DNA from: an uncultured Bacteroidales bacterium
GTDB lineage: Bacteria; Bacteroidota; Bacteroidia; Bacteroidales; Bacteroidaceae
Length of the DNA: 37,441 nt
Direction: 5' to 3'
Assembly (NCBI GenBank): GCA_902791295.1
Contig: CADAVI010000023.1
Coordinates: 1-37,441 of the forward strand
Shown here: in pieces, positions 16,893 to 24,221 of the stretch
Numbering within the stretch: position 1 is the first letter of the stretch
Layout of the letters: the number at the start of each line of letters is the position of its first letter
Position numbers and translations under genes: made by a program
The notes under the pieces: model-generated
Told to the model about the DNA's origin: nothing
The model's input: only the letters and a program-made list of their open reading frames with translations
The model's database searches: none

Positions 16893-17672
16893 TCAAAATT
16901 CCAACTGGCACCCGATACCGTGACTGCTGCTCCAACGGTTGCCTTCCAACAGCTGACTGTTGATGGTCGCCGGTACGACGCGCAGGGTGAGATCCTTGCT
17001 GATGTCGAAGGTGGAGAGCTCGGCGTCAATATAAGCGTCCACCACACTGATGGCGTAGATGGCCAGCATCACAAAGATGGAGAGGTCGCGATAACGTCGG
17101 TAGGTGTTTTTTCTGTTCTTGAAGATTTCTTTGAAGCGCTCCTCCTTGCCCGTGATATCGTAGCCGATGGGCAACATTTTTTCGTAGCTCTTCGTATTGG
17201 GATTGGAGTCCATGATGTCAAGATAGGCCTGATTGTAGTCAGCCAGCATCTGGGCGTTCCACGTGAGGGCGTAGATGCAGCCGAGAAAACCGCCGTAGAT
17301 AATGGGCAGTTTCCAGTATTTGCGGTTGTAAATCTGCCCCAATCCGGGAACCACCAGCCCCAACCACATGGCACGAATGGGATCGGGCTTCCAAAAGGCC
17401 TTCCTGTCGTAGAGCTCCCGCTCGTCAATCTCCACCCGGGCCAGGCTGTCCGGCATCGGACTGCGCGAGAGGCTGTCGCTCACGGCTTTCACCTCTGCTG
17501 TGTCCACCGCCAAAGCGTGATCGGGCGATATCTCCGCCTCCACCACATCCGTGGCCCCTCCGTCGGCCTTGAGGAGCACCTCCAGAGAGTCTGCCGGCGC
17601 TTCTCCGCCGGTCGTCTGGGCTTCGGCCTGCACCAGCCCCAGGAGCAAAAGGATGGTCAGCGCGTGTCTCAA
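16893..17672 (-). CDS. DUF5683 family membrane protein
   Basis: A 259-aa protein of unknown function, a Bacteroidetes family I recall between parB and a transglycosylase gene. It has a signal peptide (MRHALTILLLLGLVQAEAQ), an acidic variable stretch (about 20-90), and the family core FWKPDPIRAMWLGLVVPGLG, QIYNRKYWKLPIIYGG, then two membrane segments and VDAYIDAELSTFDIS. The start is taken as TTG 17672, whose last two bases overlap the parB stop (TTGA). This is the only start that gives a clean signal peptide directly after parB; earlier in-frame starts lie inside parB. An envelope role linked to cell division or wall synthesis is inferred from context. Confidence 0.8.
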   Translation of the reverse strand: MRHALTILLLLGLVQAEAQTTGGEAPADSLEVLLKADGGATDVVEAEISPDHALAVDTAEVKAVSDSLSRSPMPDSLARVEIDERELYDRKAFWKPDPIRAMWLGLVVPGLGQIYNRKYWKLPIIYGGFLGCIYALTWNAQMLADYNQAYLDIMDSNPNTKSYEKMLPIGYDITGKEERFKEIFKNRKNTYRRYRDLSIFVMLAIYAISVVDAYIDAELSTFDISKDLTLRVVPATINSQLLEGNRWSSSHGIGCQLEF

Positions 17673-18568
17673 TCCTTGATGCGGTCGAGTGTTTCGATGA
17701 TGCGCTCCATCTCGCCGTCGTTGGCAAAAGGAATCACGATTTTCCCGCGCCCGGTCTCGCTGCACGTCAGCTCCACCTTGACGCCGAAGTAGTGCGAGAG
17801 GCTGTCTTTCAGCATCTCATACTCCTCGCGGTGTTTCTGCGACTGACGGGCCTGCAGGCGTCCCTGCGCCGTCTTGATGCTGCCGCCCTGCGCCAACTCT
17901 TTGGCCAGCTCCTCCACGCGGCGCACGCTCATGCCGCCTTCCTTGCGGATGGCCTCAAAGAGCTTCAGTTGCATCTTGGCGTCGCCCACACCGAGGATGG
18001 CGCGCGCATGGCCCATATCGATTTCACCGTTTTTGAGTGCCATCTGTATGGCGGCGGGCAACTTCAACAGTCTGAGATAGTTGGCCACCGAAGCACGGTT
18101 CTTGCCCACGCGGGCGGAGAGGCGTTCCTGTGTCATCGAGTAGCGCTCCATAAGGTTTTGATAGGCCAGGGCGATTTCGAGGGCGTTCAGGTCTTCGCGT
18201 TGGATATTCTCGATGAGGGCCATCTCCATCATCTGCTCGTCGTTGACGGTGCGGATATAGGCAGGCACGGTGGTGAGGCCGGCAATCTGCGAAGCCCTCC
18301 AGCGGCGCTCGCCGGCAATGAGGATGTAACTGCCGTCGCCCATATCGCGCACGGTGATGGGCTGCACGATGCCGATTTCGGCGATGCTCGCCGCCAGTTC
18401 GGCCAGAGCCGTTTCGTCGAACTCATGACGGGGCTGATCGGGGTTGGGCTTGATGAGGTCCACGGGCACTTCGCTGATGCTGCCGCTGCCGGCGGTCATC
18501 ACGGGCTCAGTGCTGATGAGCACGTCCAGACCTCGTCCCAAGGTGTTGTATTTCTTTTTGATGGCCAT
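17669..18568 (-). CDS. parB: ParB/Spo0J chromosome partition protein
   Basis: A CTP-dependent DNA clamp that loads at parS sites and segregates the origin region with ParA. It is 299 aa. The N-terminus has LGRGLDVLIS; the CTP-binding ParB/Srx domain includes NPDQPRHEF, LIAGERRWRAS and ENIQREDLN; the helix-turn-helix follows (YSMTQERLSARVGKNRASV). A C-terminal dimerisation segment ends the protein. It lies 3 bases after parA and overlaps the start of DUF5683. No parS-like palindrome was found within the window by eye. Confidence 0.96.
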   Translation of the reverse strand: MAIKKKYNTLGRGLDVLISTEPVMTAGSGSISEVPVDLIKPNPDQPRHEFDETALAELAASIAEIGIVQPITVRDMGDGSYILIAGERRWRASQIAGLTTVPAYIRTVNDEQMMEMALIENIQREDLNALEIALAYQNLMERYSMTQERLSARVGKNRASVANYLRLLKLPAAIQMALKNGEIDMGHARAILGVGDAKMQLKLFEAIRKEGGMSVRRVEELAKELAQGGSIKTAQGRLQARQSQKHREEYEMLKDSLSHYFGVKVELTCSETGRGKIVIPFANDGEMERIIETLDRIKD

Positions 18569-18571
18569 ACT

Positions 18572-19336
18572 TTAAGATGCTTTCCTGATGATTTCTTCCG
18601 CCAATTCCAGATGATTTTTGGCGCCCATGGAGTCGGCGTCATACTGAATGGCGGGCAGCCCGTGACTGGGCGACTCGGCCAGACGCACGTTGCGCTGGAT
18701 GATGGTGTCGAAGACCAGGTCGCTGAAGTGCTTCTTCACTTCGGCATATATTTGGTTGGACAGACGCAGGCGTCCGTCGTACATCGTCAGCAGGAAGCCC
18801 TCGATCATGAGCGAGGGGTTGAGGCGGTTCTTCACCAGGCGGATGGTGTTGAGCAGCTTGCTGATGCCCTCCAGCGCAAAATACTCGCACTGCACGGGGA
18901 TGATGACGCTGTCGGCCGCCGTGAGAGCGTTCACCGTGATGACGCCCAGCGAGGGGCTGCAGTCGATGATGATGAAGTCGTAGTCGCCCCGGATTTCGGC
19001 GAACATCTTGGCCATCACCCGCTCGCGCTGCTGCATGTTGAGCAGCTCAATCTCAGCACCCACCAGATTGATGTGGCTGGGCAAGATGTCGAGGTTTTCA
19101 AAGTCGGTGGTGTAAACAGCCTCACGGATGTCGGCTTTGCCCACAAGCACCTCGTAGATGCTGCAATCCAACTGTGAGGAGTCCACGCCCAATCCGCTGG
19201 AGGCGTTGGCCTGCGGATCGGCGTCCACCAGCAGCACTTTCTTCTCAAGCGCTGCCAGAGAGGCGGCCAAATTCATCGACGTTGTAGTTTTGCCCACACC
19301 GCCCTTCTGATTGGCCACTGCTATAATCTTTCCCAT
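18572..19336 (-). CDS. parA: ParA/Soj partition ATPase
   Basis: The partner of ParB: a deviant Walker-A ATPase that binds DNA non-specifically and moves origin regions. It is 254 aa. The motif KGGVGKTT is at residues 11-18, with the signature first Lys; [12 protein letters not shown] is the switch I region, and [11 protein letters not shown] is Walker B. Length and motifs are typical of chromosomal Soj proteins. It heads the operon parA-parB-DUF5683-transglycosylase-like-RSH, with gaps from overlap to 31 bases. The -7 box at 19391-19398 lies about 55 bases upstream. Confidence 0.96.
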   Translation of the reverse strand: MGKIIAVANQKGGVGKTTTSMNLAASLAALEKKVLLVDADPQANASSGLGVDSSQLDCSIYEVLVGKADIREAVYTTDFENLDILPSHINLVGAEIELLNMQQRERVMAKMFAEIRGDYDFIIIDCSPSLGVITVNALTAADSVIIPVQCEYFALEGISKLLNTIRLVKNRLNPSLMIEGFLLTMYDGRLRLSNQIYAEVKKHFSDLVFDTIIQRNVRLAESPSHGLPAIQYDADSMGAKNHLELAEEIIRKAS

Positions 19337-19390
19337 AGGAATGTTGTTTTTCGTTGAGGATACACGATATTATGCACCCCGTTTATGCGG

Positions 19391-19398
19391 CAAAGATA
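19391..19398 (-). promoter_or_regulatory. Promoter -7 box of the parA operon
   Basis: The minus strand reads TATCTTTG (TAnnTTTG), 54 bases before the parA ATG. It is divergent from the lpxB promoter. No -33 match is seen. Confidence 0.5.
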
Positions 19399-19461
19399 CA
19401 AAATATTTGCCTAATGCGTCTGCTCCGAAGGCAAATATTTCGTTTTTTAAGGATTTTTTGC

Positions 19462-19469
19462 TACTTTTG
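19462..19469 (+). promoter_or_regulatory. Promoter -7 box of lpxB
   Basis: TACTTTTG matches TAnnTTTG and lies 25 bases before the lpxB ATG at 19495. It falls inside a longer open frame, which argues against the upstream ATG at 19354. Confidence 0.6.
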
Positions 19470-19494
19470 CAGGGAAAACAAGCACCTTCGGCCC

Positions 19495-20592
19495 ATGAAA
19501 TATTATCTCATTGCCGGTGAAGCCAGCGGCGACCTTCACGCCAGCCGCCTCATGCAGGCGCTCTCGGAGCGCGACCCCGAAGCCGAGTTCCGCTACTACG
19601 GCGGCGACGCCATGCAGCGCGTCGGCGGTACCCTTGTGCGCCACTACAAGACGCTCGCCTACATGGGCCTGGTGCAGGTTGTGCGCCATCTGCCCACGAT
19701 TCTCAGCGGCATGCGCCAGTGTCGCAGCGACATCGCCTCGTGGCGGCCCGACTGTCTCATCCTGGTGGACTATCCCGGCTTCAACCTCAAGACAGCCCAA
19801 TGGGTCAAGCAGCACACCTCCATTCCCGTGCACTACTATATCGCACCCAAGATATGGGCCTGGAAGGAAGGGCGCATACGCCTCATCAAAGCCTTTGTGG
19901 ACCGGCTCTACTGCATCCTGCCCTTCGAGGTGGATTTCTATCGCCGCCACCACTATCCGGTGGACTATGTGGGCAACCCCAGTCTCGACGAAGTGGACGA
20001 TTTCATCGCCAAAAACCCGGCCCCGAAGAGCAAGCCCACGCTGCTCCTGCTGCCCGGCAGCCGACGCGCGGAGATTGCGGACAACCTGCCCCGCATGCTC
20101 GACGCTGTCGCCAAAGTGAGCGGCTACGACGTCGTCGTCTCGCGTGCGCCCCATCTGCCCGAGTCGCTCTTCGCGGAAGCCGTCCGTCACGGAGCCCGGG
20201 TGTCCACTGAGTCCAGTTTCCGCCTGCTTCAGGGCGCCACTGCCGCACTCGTCACCAGCGGCACGGCCACACTGGAAACGGCACTCTTCGGCGTGCCTCA
20301 GGTCGTCTGCTATTACATTCGCGGCGGATGGGCGCTGCGGCTGGTGCGCCGCCTGTTTCTCAAGGTGCCGTTCGTCTCGCTGGTCAATCTGGTGGCCGGT
20401 CGCGAGGTAGTGACGGAACTCGTCGGCCCCGACATGACGCCGGAGAAGGCTCTGGCGGCCCTGCAGCGCATCCTGCCCGGAGGCCCCGGTCGCGAAACGA
20501 TGCTGGAGGGCTATCGCGACGTGCGCCGCCGTTTGGGCTCCGCCGGAGCACCGCATCATGCCGCCGCACTCATTCTCCAGTCCCTCAAGTGA
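19495..20592 (+). CDS. lpxB: Lipid-A-disaccharide synthase
   Basis: Joins lipid X and UDP-2,3-diacylglucosamine to make the lipid A disaccharide at the inner membrane (glycosyltransferase family 19). It is 365 aa. The start MKYYLIAGEASGDLHASRL is the classic N-terminus; LILVDYPGFNL, YYIAPKIWAWKEGR and LLPGSRRAEI are further signatures, and the C-terminal LVTSGTATLETALFGVPQVV is the donor-binding part. The ATG at 19495 is chosen over an in-frame ATG at 19354 because the promoter lies between them. It is monocistronic: the neighbouring AraC gene converges with 19 bases between stops. Confidence 0.96.
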   Translation: MKYYLIAGEASGDLHASRLMQALSERDPEAEFRYYGGDAMQRVGGTLVRHYKTLAYMGLVQVVRHLPTILSGMRQCRSDIASWRPDCLILVDYPGFNLKTAQWVKQHTSIPVHYYIAPKIWAWKEGRIRLIKAFVDRLYCILPFEVDFYRRHHYPVDYVGNPSLDEVDDFIAKNPAPKSKPTLLLLPGSRRAEIADNLPRMLDAVAKVSGYDVVVSRAPHLPESLFAEAVRHGARVSTESSFRLLQGATAALVTSGTATLETALFGVPQVVCYYIRGGWALRLVRRLFLKVPFVSLVNLVAGREVVTELVGPDMTPEKALAALQRILPGGPGRETMLEGYRDVRRRLGSAGAPHHAAALILQSLK

Positions 20593-20611
20593 GAACACAC
20601 CGGAGGCACTC

Positions 20612-21802
20612 TCAGCGCTTCCGCTTCTGATACACCTTGGGGCTCATGTTCAGATAGAGCCTAAAGTTGCGGTAGAAAGACGTACCGCTGTTGAATCCAG
20701 ACATCTCCGCCACCTCTATCAGCGGCATTCCGGGATTTTTGTCAATCAGAGCCTGCGCGTAGGCGAGGCGTTTGCGGTTGACGTATTCGGAAAAGGACAT
20801 CTTCATCTCCCCGTTGATGGCCTGGTAGATGTAGTTGCGGTTGGTGGACAACCTGTTCGAAAGATCCACAATCTTCAGATTGGGCTGCAGGTAGAGCCGC
20901 TCTTCGCTCATGAGCCTCTCGATGTCCCGGCACAGTTGCGAGATGCCCGTTGCCGCATCGGCAGCCGGCTCGGAAACGGGGGAGGCATTTTTTTGCTCAT
21001 CCTGCTCTATGTGCCAGATATTGAACTGCGTGTGGCTTCCCACGTAGCCGATAACGAAGAGCAGCATGGAGAAGACTGCGGAGGGAATGCTCAGCAGCCA
21101 CTCGGAATCCGCAAAACGGTAGCGTCCCACAATGTTGCAGACGAAAGACACGGCCGATGTGACGACAAAGGCCAGCAGGATGTGGCGGAGCGAGACGAGC
21201 GACTTGTTCTCGATGTCGGCATAGCTGTTGTTGAGCAAATGCTCATAGCGGGAAAGGCTGCGGTTGCCCTTCACAAGCACCACGGCGACCAGCACGGCAA
21301 ACAGCACCTTGCACGCATCGTGGACATACATCTGGCACGTGGCCGCAAGTCCCGTCTCCGGATGCCGGCCATGATAGAGATATTGCTCGATGAAAAGGCG
21401 CGTTTCGCCGTCTGTCATCCCGGCGTAGAGCAGCGCCACCGTCACGCCGGCAGCAAGGGCCGGCAACAACAGGGCGAAGCGCAGGCGACGCCCGTCTTCG
21501 CGCTGCGTGAGCGCGCAGATGTAGAGATAGTAGAGGGGGTAGACGGCCAGATTGGCGGCCACGTAGAGCGAATCGGTCGCCACCATCAGATGCGTGAGGC
21601 GGTTGAAATAGACACAGTGGCCCAGATAGAGCACGCTTGTCACCGCCAGGAACAGCAACAGATAATATCGCGGGCGCAGCCATCCCCGAACCGCCGTCGC
21701 CGGCTCTGTGTGCAGGCGCGACAGCACGATGTCGCACATCAGCGTGACGGTCCAAAACAGACAGACCGTCATCGGGAGCGAAGTAAGCAGTGAATGTATC
21801 AT
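20612..21802 (-). CDS. Membrane-embedded AraC-family regulator (7TM plus HTH)
   Basis: A 396-aa protein with about seven predicted membrane segments in the first 275 residues (for example YYLLLFLAVTSVLYLGH and AFVVTSAVSFVCNIVG), then a cytoplasmic linker and an AraC-type DNA-binding domain (about 300-396). The second helix-turn-helix reads IEVAEMSGFNSGTSFYRNFR and ends with the family's SPKVYQKRKR. This layout fits a membrane receptor that binds DNA directly. The signal is unknown. Start ATG 21802 lies only 5 bases after a -7 box, so the message would be leaderless; ATG 21772 (residue 11) is an alternative with a leader of about 30 bases. It sits 36 bases downstream of the Sel1 gene. Confidence 0.85.
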   Translation of the reverse strand: MIHSLLTSLPMTVCLFWTVTLMCDIVLSRLHTEPATAVRGWLRPRYYLLLFLAVTSVLYLGHCVYFNRLTHLMVATDSLYVAANLAVYPLYYLYICALTQREDGRRLRFALLLPALAAGVTVALLYAGMTDGETRLFIEQYLYHGRHPETGLAATCQMYVHDACKVLFAVLVAVVLVKGNRSLSRYEHLLNNSYADIENKSLVSLRHILLAFVVTSAVSFVCNIVGRYRFADSEWLLSIPSAVFSMLLFVIGYVGSHTQFNIWHIEQDEQKNASPVSEPAADAATGISQLCRDIERLMSEERLYLQPNLKIVDLSNRLSTNRNYIYQAINGEMKMSFSEYVNRKRLAYAQALIDKNPGMPLIEVAEMSGFNSGTSFYRNFRLYLNMSPKVYQKRKR

Positions 21803-21807
21803 CGGCT

Positions 21808-21815
21808 CAAAAGTA
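21808..21815 (-). promoter_or_regulatory. Promoter -7 box of the AraC-type gene
   Basis: The minus strand reads TACTTTTG, matching TAnnTTTG, with only 5 bases to the ATG at 21802. No -33 match is seen, so the call is moderate. Confidence 0.45.
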
Positions 21816-21822
21816 GTGCAAA

Positions 21823-21836
21823 TGCCGCTGACGGCA
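21823..21836 (-). terminator. Possible weak terminator of the Sel1 gene
   Basis: TGCCG and CGGCA form a 5-bp GC-rich stem around a 4-base loop just after the Sel1 stop at 21839. On the minus strand it is followed by a short TTT. The short stem and tract make it weak. Confidence 0.3.
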
Positions 21837-21838
21837 GC

Positions 21839-22807
21839 TTAATTATAGTCCGTGATGCCTTTGGCGCGCAGAGTGGCGATAGCGCTCTCGTTGCCCTGTT
21901 TGGCGCTGAGTTTGTACCACTTAACGGCCTCTTCCACGGACTGCTCCACTCCGGTGCCGGTCTCATAGCAGTAGCCGAGATTGTTCTGCGCGGTGGCGTT
22001 GCCCTGCTCTGCGGAGAGGCGATACCAGTTGACGGCTTCGCCGGCAGACTGCTCCACGCCGATGCCCTCGTCGTAGCAATAGCCCAGGTTGCATTGTGCA
22101 TCGGCATTACCCTGTTCTGCCGAGAGGCGATACCATTTCACGGCCTCTGTGACCGACGCCTCCACGCCGCGACCTTCCTCGAAGCAGGCGCCCAAGGCAC
22201 ACTGTGCGGCGGCATTGCCCCCGTCGGCGGCCTGACGATACCATTTCACGGCTTCCGCGCTGTTTCTGGCCACGCCGAAACCTTCATCGTAGCAGGTGCC
22301 CATCGTGTACTGCGCCCGGGCGTCGCCCTGTTCCGCAGCTTCGCGATACCACTTCACAGCGGCCACCTTGTCCTTGGTCACGTATTTGCCCAAAGAATAC
22401 AACTTGCCCAAGTAAAGCATTGCATCCTTGTCGCCCTTTTCGGCGCGCGACTTGAATTCCAGGAAACTCTGCTTGTAGTAGTCCATCGCCTTGGTGAGAC
22501 TGGCTTCGAGGCCGCGGCCCTCATCGTGACAGATGCCCATATAGTATTGAGCGTAGGGGTTGCCCCGTTCCGCCCAATAGCGGTACCACTTGATGGCTTC
22601 CGTGTAGTCCTGTATCACGCCGTCGCCGTTGTAGTACATCTGCGCGATTTGCAATCCGGCCTCCTCGTCGCCGGCCAGCGCCTTCTCCACCAGCGCCTTG
22701 TCGGCGGGAGAGTTGTTGTCGGGAATGACAATGTCAACAGACTTGCCGCCGCAGGCAGCAAGCATGATGCCAAAGACGGAAACTGCGATGATTTTGAACT
22801 TTTTCAT
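21839..22807 (-). CDS. Sel1-repeat lipoprotein
   Basis: A 322-aa lipoprotein: the signal MKKFKIIAVSVFGIMLAAC ends in a lipobox with the lipidated Cys at residue 19. About seven Sel1-like (TPR-type) repeats follow, each close to 36 aa and built around AQYxMGxCYDEGxGV and EAVKWYRxSAEQGNA. The last four repeats are almost identical to each other, also at DNA level, so they arose by recent internal duplication. Such repeats mediate protein-protein contacts; no partner can be named. ATG 22807 is chosen over the in-frame ATG at 22852 because it gives the lipoprotein signal and lies downstream of the -7 box at 22833-22840. Confidence 0.88.
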   Translation of the reverse strand: MKKFKIIAVSVFGIMLAACGGKSVDIVIPDNNSPADKALVEKALAGDEEAGLQIAQMYYNGDGVIQDYTEAIKWYRYWAERGNPYAQYYMGICHDEGRGLEASLTKAMDYYKQSFLEFKSRAEKGDKDAMLYLGKLYSLGKYVTKDKVAAVKWYREAAEQGDARAQYTMGTCYDEGFGVARNSAEAVKWYRQAADGGNAAAQCALGACFEEGRGVEASVTEAVKWYRLSAEQGNADAQCNLGYCYDEGIGVEQSAGEAVNWYRLSAEQGNATAQNNLGYCYETGTGVEQSVEEAVKWYKLSAKQGNESAIATLRAKGITDYN

Positions 22808-22832
22808 GACTGATTTCTTTAATGAGATGGGA

Positions 22833-22840
22833 CAAAGATA
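22833..22840 (-). promoter_or_regulatory. Promoter -7 box of the Sel1 gene
   Basis: The minus strand reads TATCTTTG (TAnnTTTG), 25 bases before the ATG at 22807. Just upstream, TAGTGT (22853-22858) and ACACTA (22865-22870) form a small inverted repeat that could be an operator, which is a guess. Confidence 0.5.
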
Positions 22841-22888
22841 TGTCTTTTTCACTAGTGTTCCAGGACACTAAAGCTGGAATATCAAGAA

Positions 22889-22918
22889 TCACCACTGTCC
22901 ATCATGGGACAGTGGTGA
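22889..22918 (-). terminator. Hairpin terminator candidate after the barrel gene
   Basis: TCACCACTGTCC and GGACAGTGGTGA form a perfect 12-bp stem around a 6-base loop, 20 bases past the barrel-gene stop at 22939. On the minus strand the hairpin is followed by TTCTTGATATTCC, which has only a weak T-tract, so termination is likely but not certain. Confidence 0.5.
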
Positions 22919-22938
22919 CAATACATATGAGGAACAGG

Positions 22939-23719
22939 TTAGAATCTTATACCAATTTTTGCAAAGTGGGTCGTGTAGCTAGCATAAGCAGCTGTGGTGA
23001 AATCCAAGCTGTAGCCAATGTAGAAGTTCTTAAACATGTGAATACCGACACCCCACGAAAGGCCGAAGCCGTGATATGTCTGGGTCGAGGTTTCGTACAC
23101 TCCGGAACTAGAACTTCCGACATAGGAAGCCTCCGAGGTAGGAAGCATACTCACCATAACCATAATCGCTTAAGATGTCAGCATAATCGGAAGGATCATA
23201 GTCATATACGTCATCATATCCATAACTATAGGAACCAGCCGGGAAAATGTTGCAGTCATAACCAACGGCGAGATCGGTGTATGCACGCATTCTGCCACCC
23301 CACCAGCTGGGAGAGTAACCGCGAGCACCAATTTTGGCACTGATTCTGTGGTTGTTGACATGCCAGTCATCGCTGGTGTAACCGATGCTGAAGAAGTCAA
23401 CAGCTACATATTTGTTGAATTCCTTCTCCAAAACAAAGTTTCCACCAAAACCGGAACCGAGCTTGGTTTCAATCATAAAATGCACCCTGGGATCATAACC
23501 GCTGTTGCTGACACTGGAAGACTTCTTCTTGGCAGGAGCCGCAGTGGTTGTGGCTCTTGTGGTTGTGGTCGTCTTCTTGGCGGGAGCTGCCGTGACGGAC
23601 TTCTTGGCAGGAGCAGAAGTGGTTACAGACTTCGACTTGGCAGTCGTCTTGGACTGGGCGCCTGCATTCAGGGCAAGAGCCGCTGCACACACGATAAGCA
23701 TTAACTTCATACTTTTCAT
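22939..23719 (-). pseudogene. Outer-membrane beta-barrel protein, frame broken near 23130
   Basis: The upstream frame runs from ATG 23719 (signal peptide MKSMKLMLIVCAAALALNAGAQ region) through a Lys/Thr/Ala/Pro-rich linker (about residues 25-70) into a barrel domain, and ends at a TAG at 23108-23110. The rest of the barrel continues in another frame and ends at 22939 with the typical last strand FAKIGIRF. The break coincides with two adjacent 16-bp near-copies (23115-23130 and 23131-23146, 13 of 16 identical). Removing one copy restores a single frame, reading EYASYVGSSSSGVYE. A single extra base is an alternative cause. The gene is visibly less GC-rich than its neighbours. It could be a true pseudogene, a phase-variable gene or an assembly error. 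Confidence 0.7.
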
Positions 23720-23771
23720 GATCGTTGGTTTTAAGTTAAACAATAGGTTGTGTGTTTCGTTAATTTTTGCA

Positions 23772-23779
23772 CAAAAGTA
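23772..23779 (-). promoter_or_regulatory. Promoter -7 box of the barrel gene
   Basis: The minus strand reads TACTTTTG (TAnnTTTG), 52 bases before the ATG at 23719. No -33 match is clear. Confidence 0.5.
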
Positions 23780-24058
23780 TTAAAAATTCTTTACTGCGAC
23801 CGTGCGTTTTCACACAAAAAACGTCCATATTCACTATTCGGCGTTCATTTTGGCTATTTTTTTTTCGTGCCGATTTGACCCGAAACGCCAAACAATGCGA
23901 TGGAATCGGAAGAAACGGCGGCGCCCCCCCGTTGGCGCAACAGCTACGCGACGATATTGTGAGCATTCGCGTTTTTTTTCAGAAAAAAAACTATATTATC
24001 TTCTCCGCTAAGGCCGTGCAGAAGCCGTCCAAACACCCGTCATCTGTCGGGGTTTTCC

Positions 24059-24124
24059 GATACATCACCGATACATCACCGATACGTTACCGACAGATGA
24101 CTGACAGATGACTGACAGATGAGA
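24059..24124. repeat. Six-unit 11-bp tandem repeat array
   Basis: Six consecutive 11-base units: two of GATACATCACC, one GATACGTTACC, two of GACAGATGACT and one GACAGATGAGA. Each begins with GA and keeps the 11-base period. GTCATCTGTCGG at 24039-24050 is the perfect reverse complement of CCGACAGATGAC at 24090-24101, so the array can also fold back on its flank. One turn of DNA per unit would suit side-by-side protein binding. Confidence 0.75.
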
Positions 24125-24142
24125 AGAAGAACGGGCAAAAAG

Positions 24143-24166
24143 AGGGCGCTGAGATTTCAGCGCCCT
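24143..24166 (-). terminator. Intrinsic terminator of fprA
   Basis: AGGGCGCTGA and TCAGCGCCCT form a perfect 10-bp GC-rich stem with a GATT loop, about 55 bases beyond the fprA stop. On the minus strand it is followed by CTCTTTTTG, a proper T-tract. Confidence 0.75.
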
Positions 24167-24221
24167 GTCTTATCCCCAAAAACGGAAAATTTACACGAAA
24201 TGTCGCACTCCGAAGCCGGCC

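Larger units (their letters stand above)
23780..24221. other. Intergenic region with poly-T/A hairpin, 11-bp repeats and a terminator
   Basis: About 440 bases without a believable gene. It contains long T runs, a hairpin with a 9-bp G(T)8/(A)8C stem and 3-base loop at 23971-23991, an 11-bp tandem array at 24059-24124 with an inverted partner at 24039-24050, and the fprA terminator at 24143-24166. Short open frames here have no family features. Confidence 0.6.

Noticed and set aside
24059-24124. CRISPR array
   Set aside because: Units are 11 bases with no spacers, and no cas gene is nearby.
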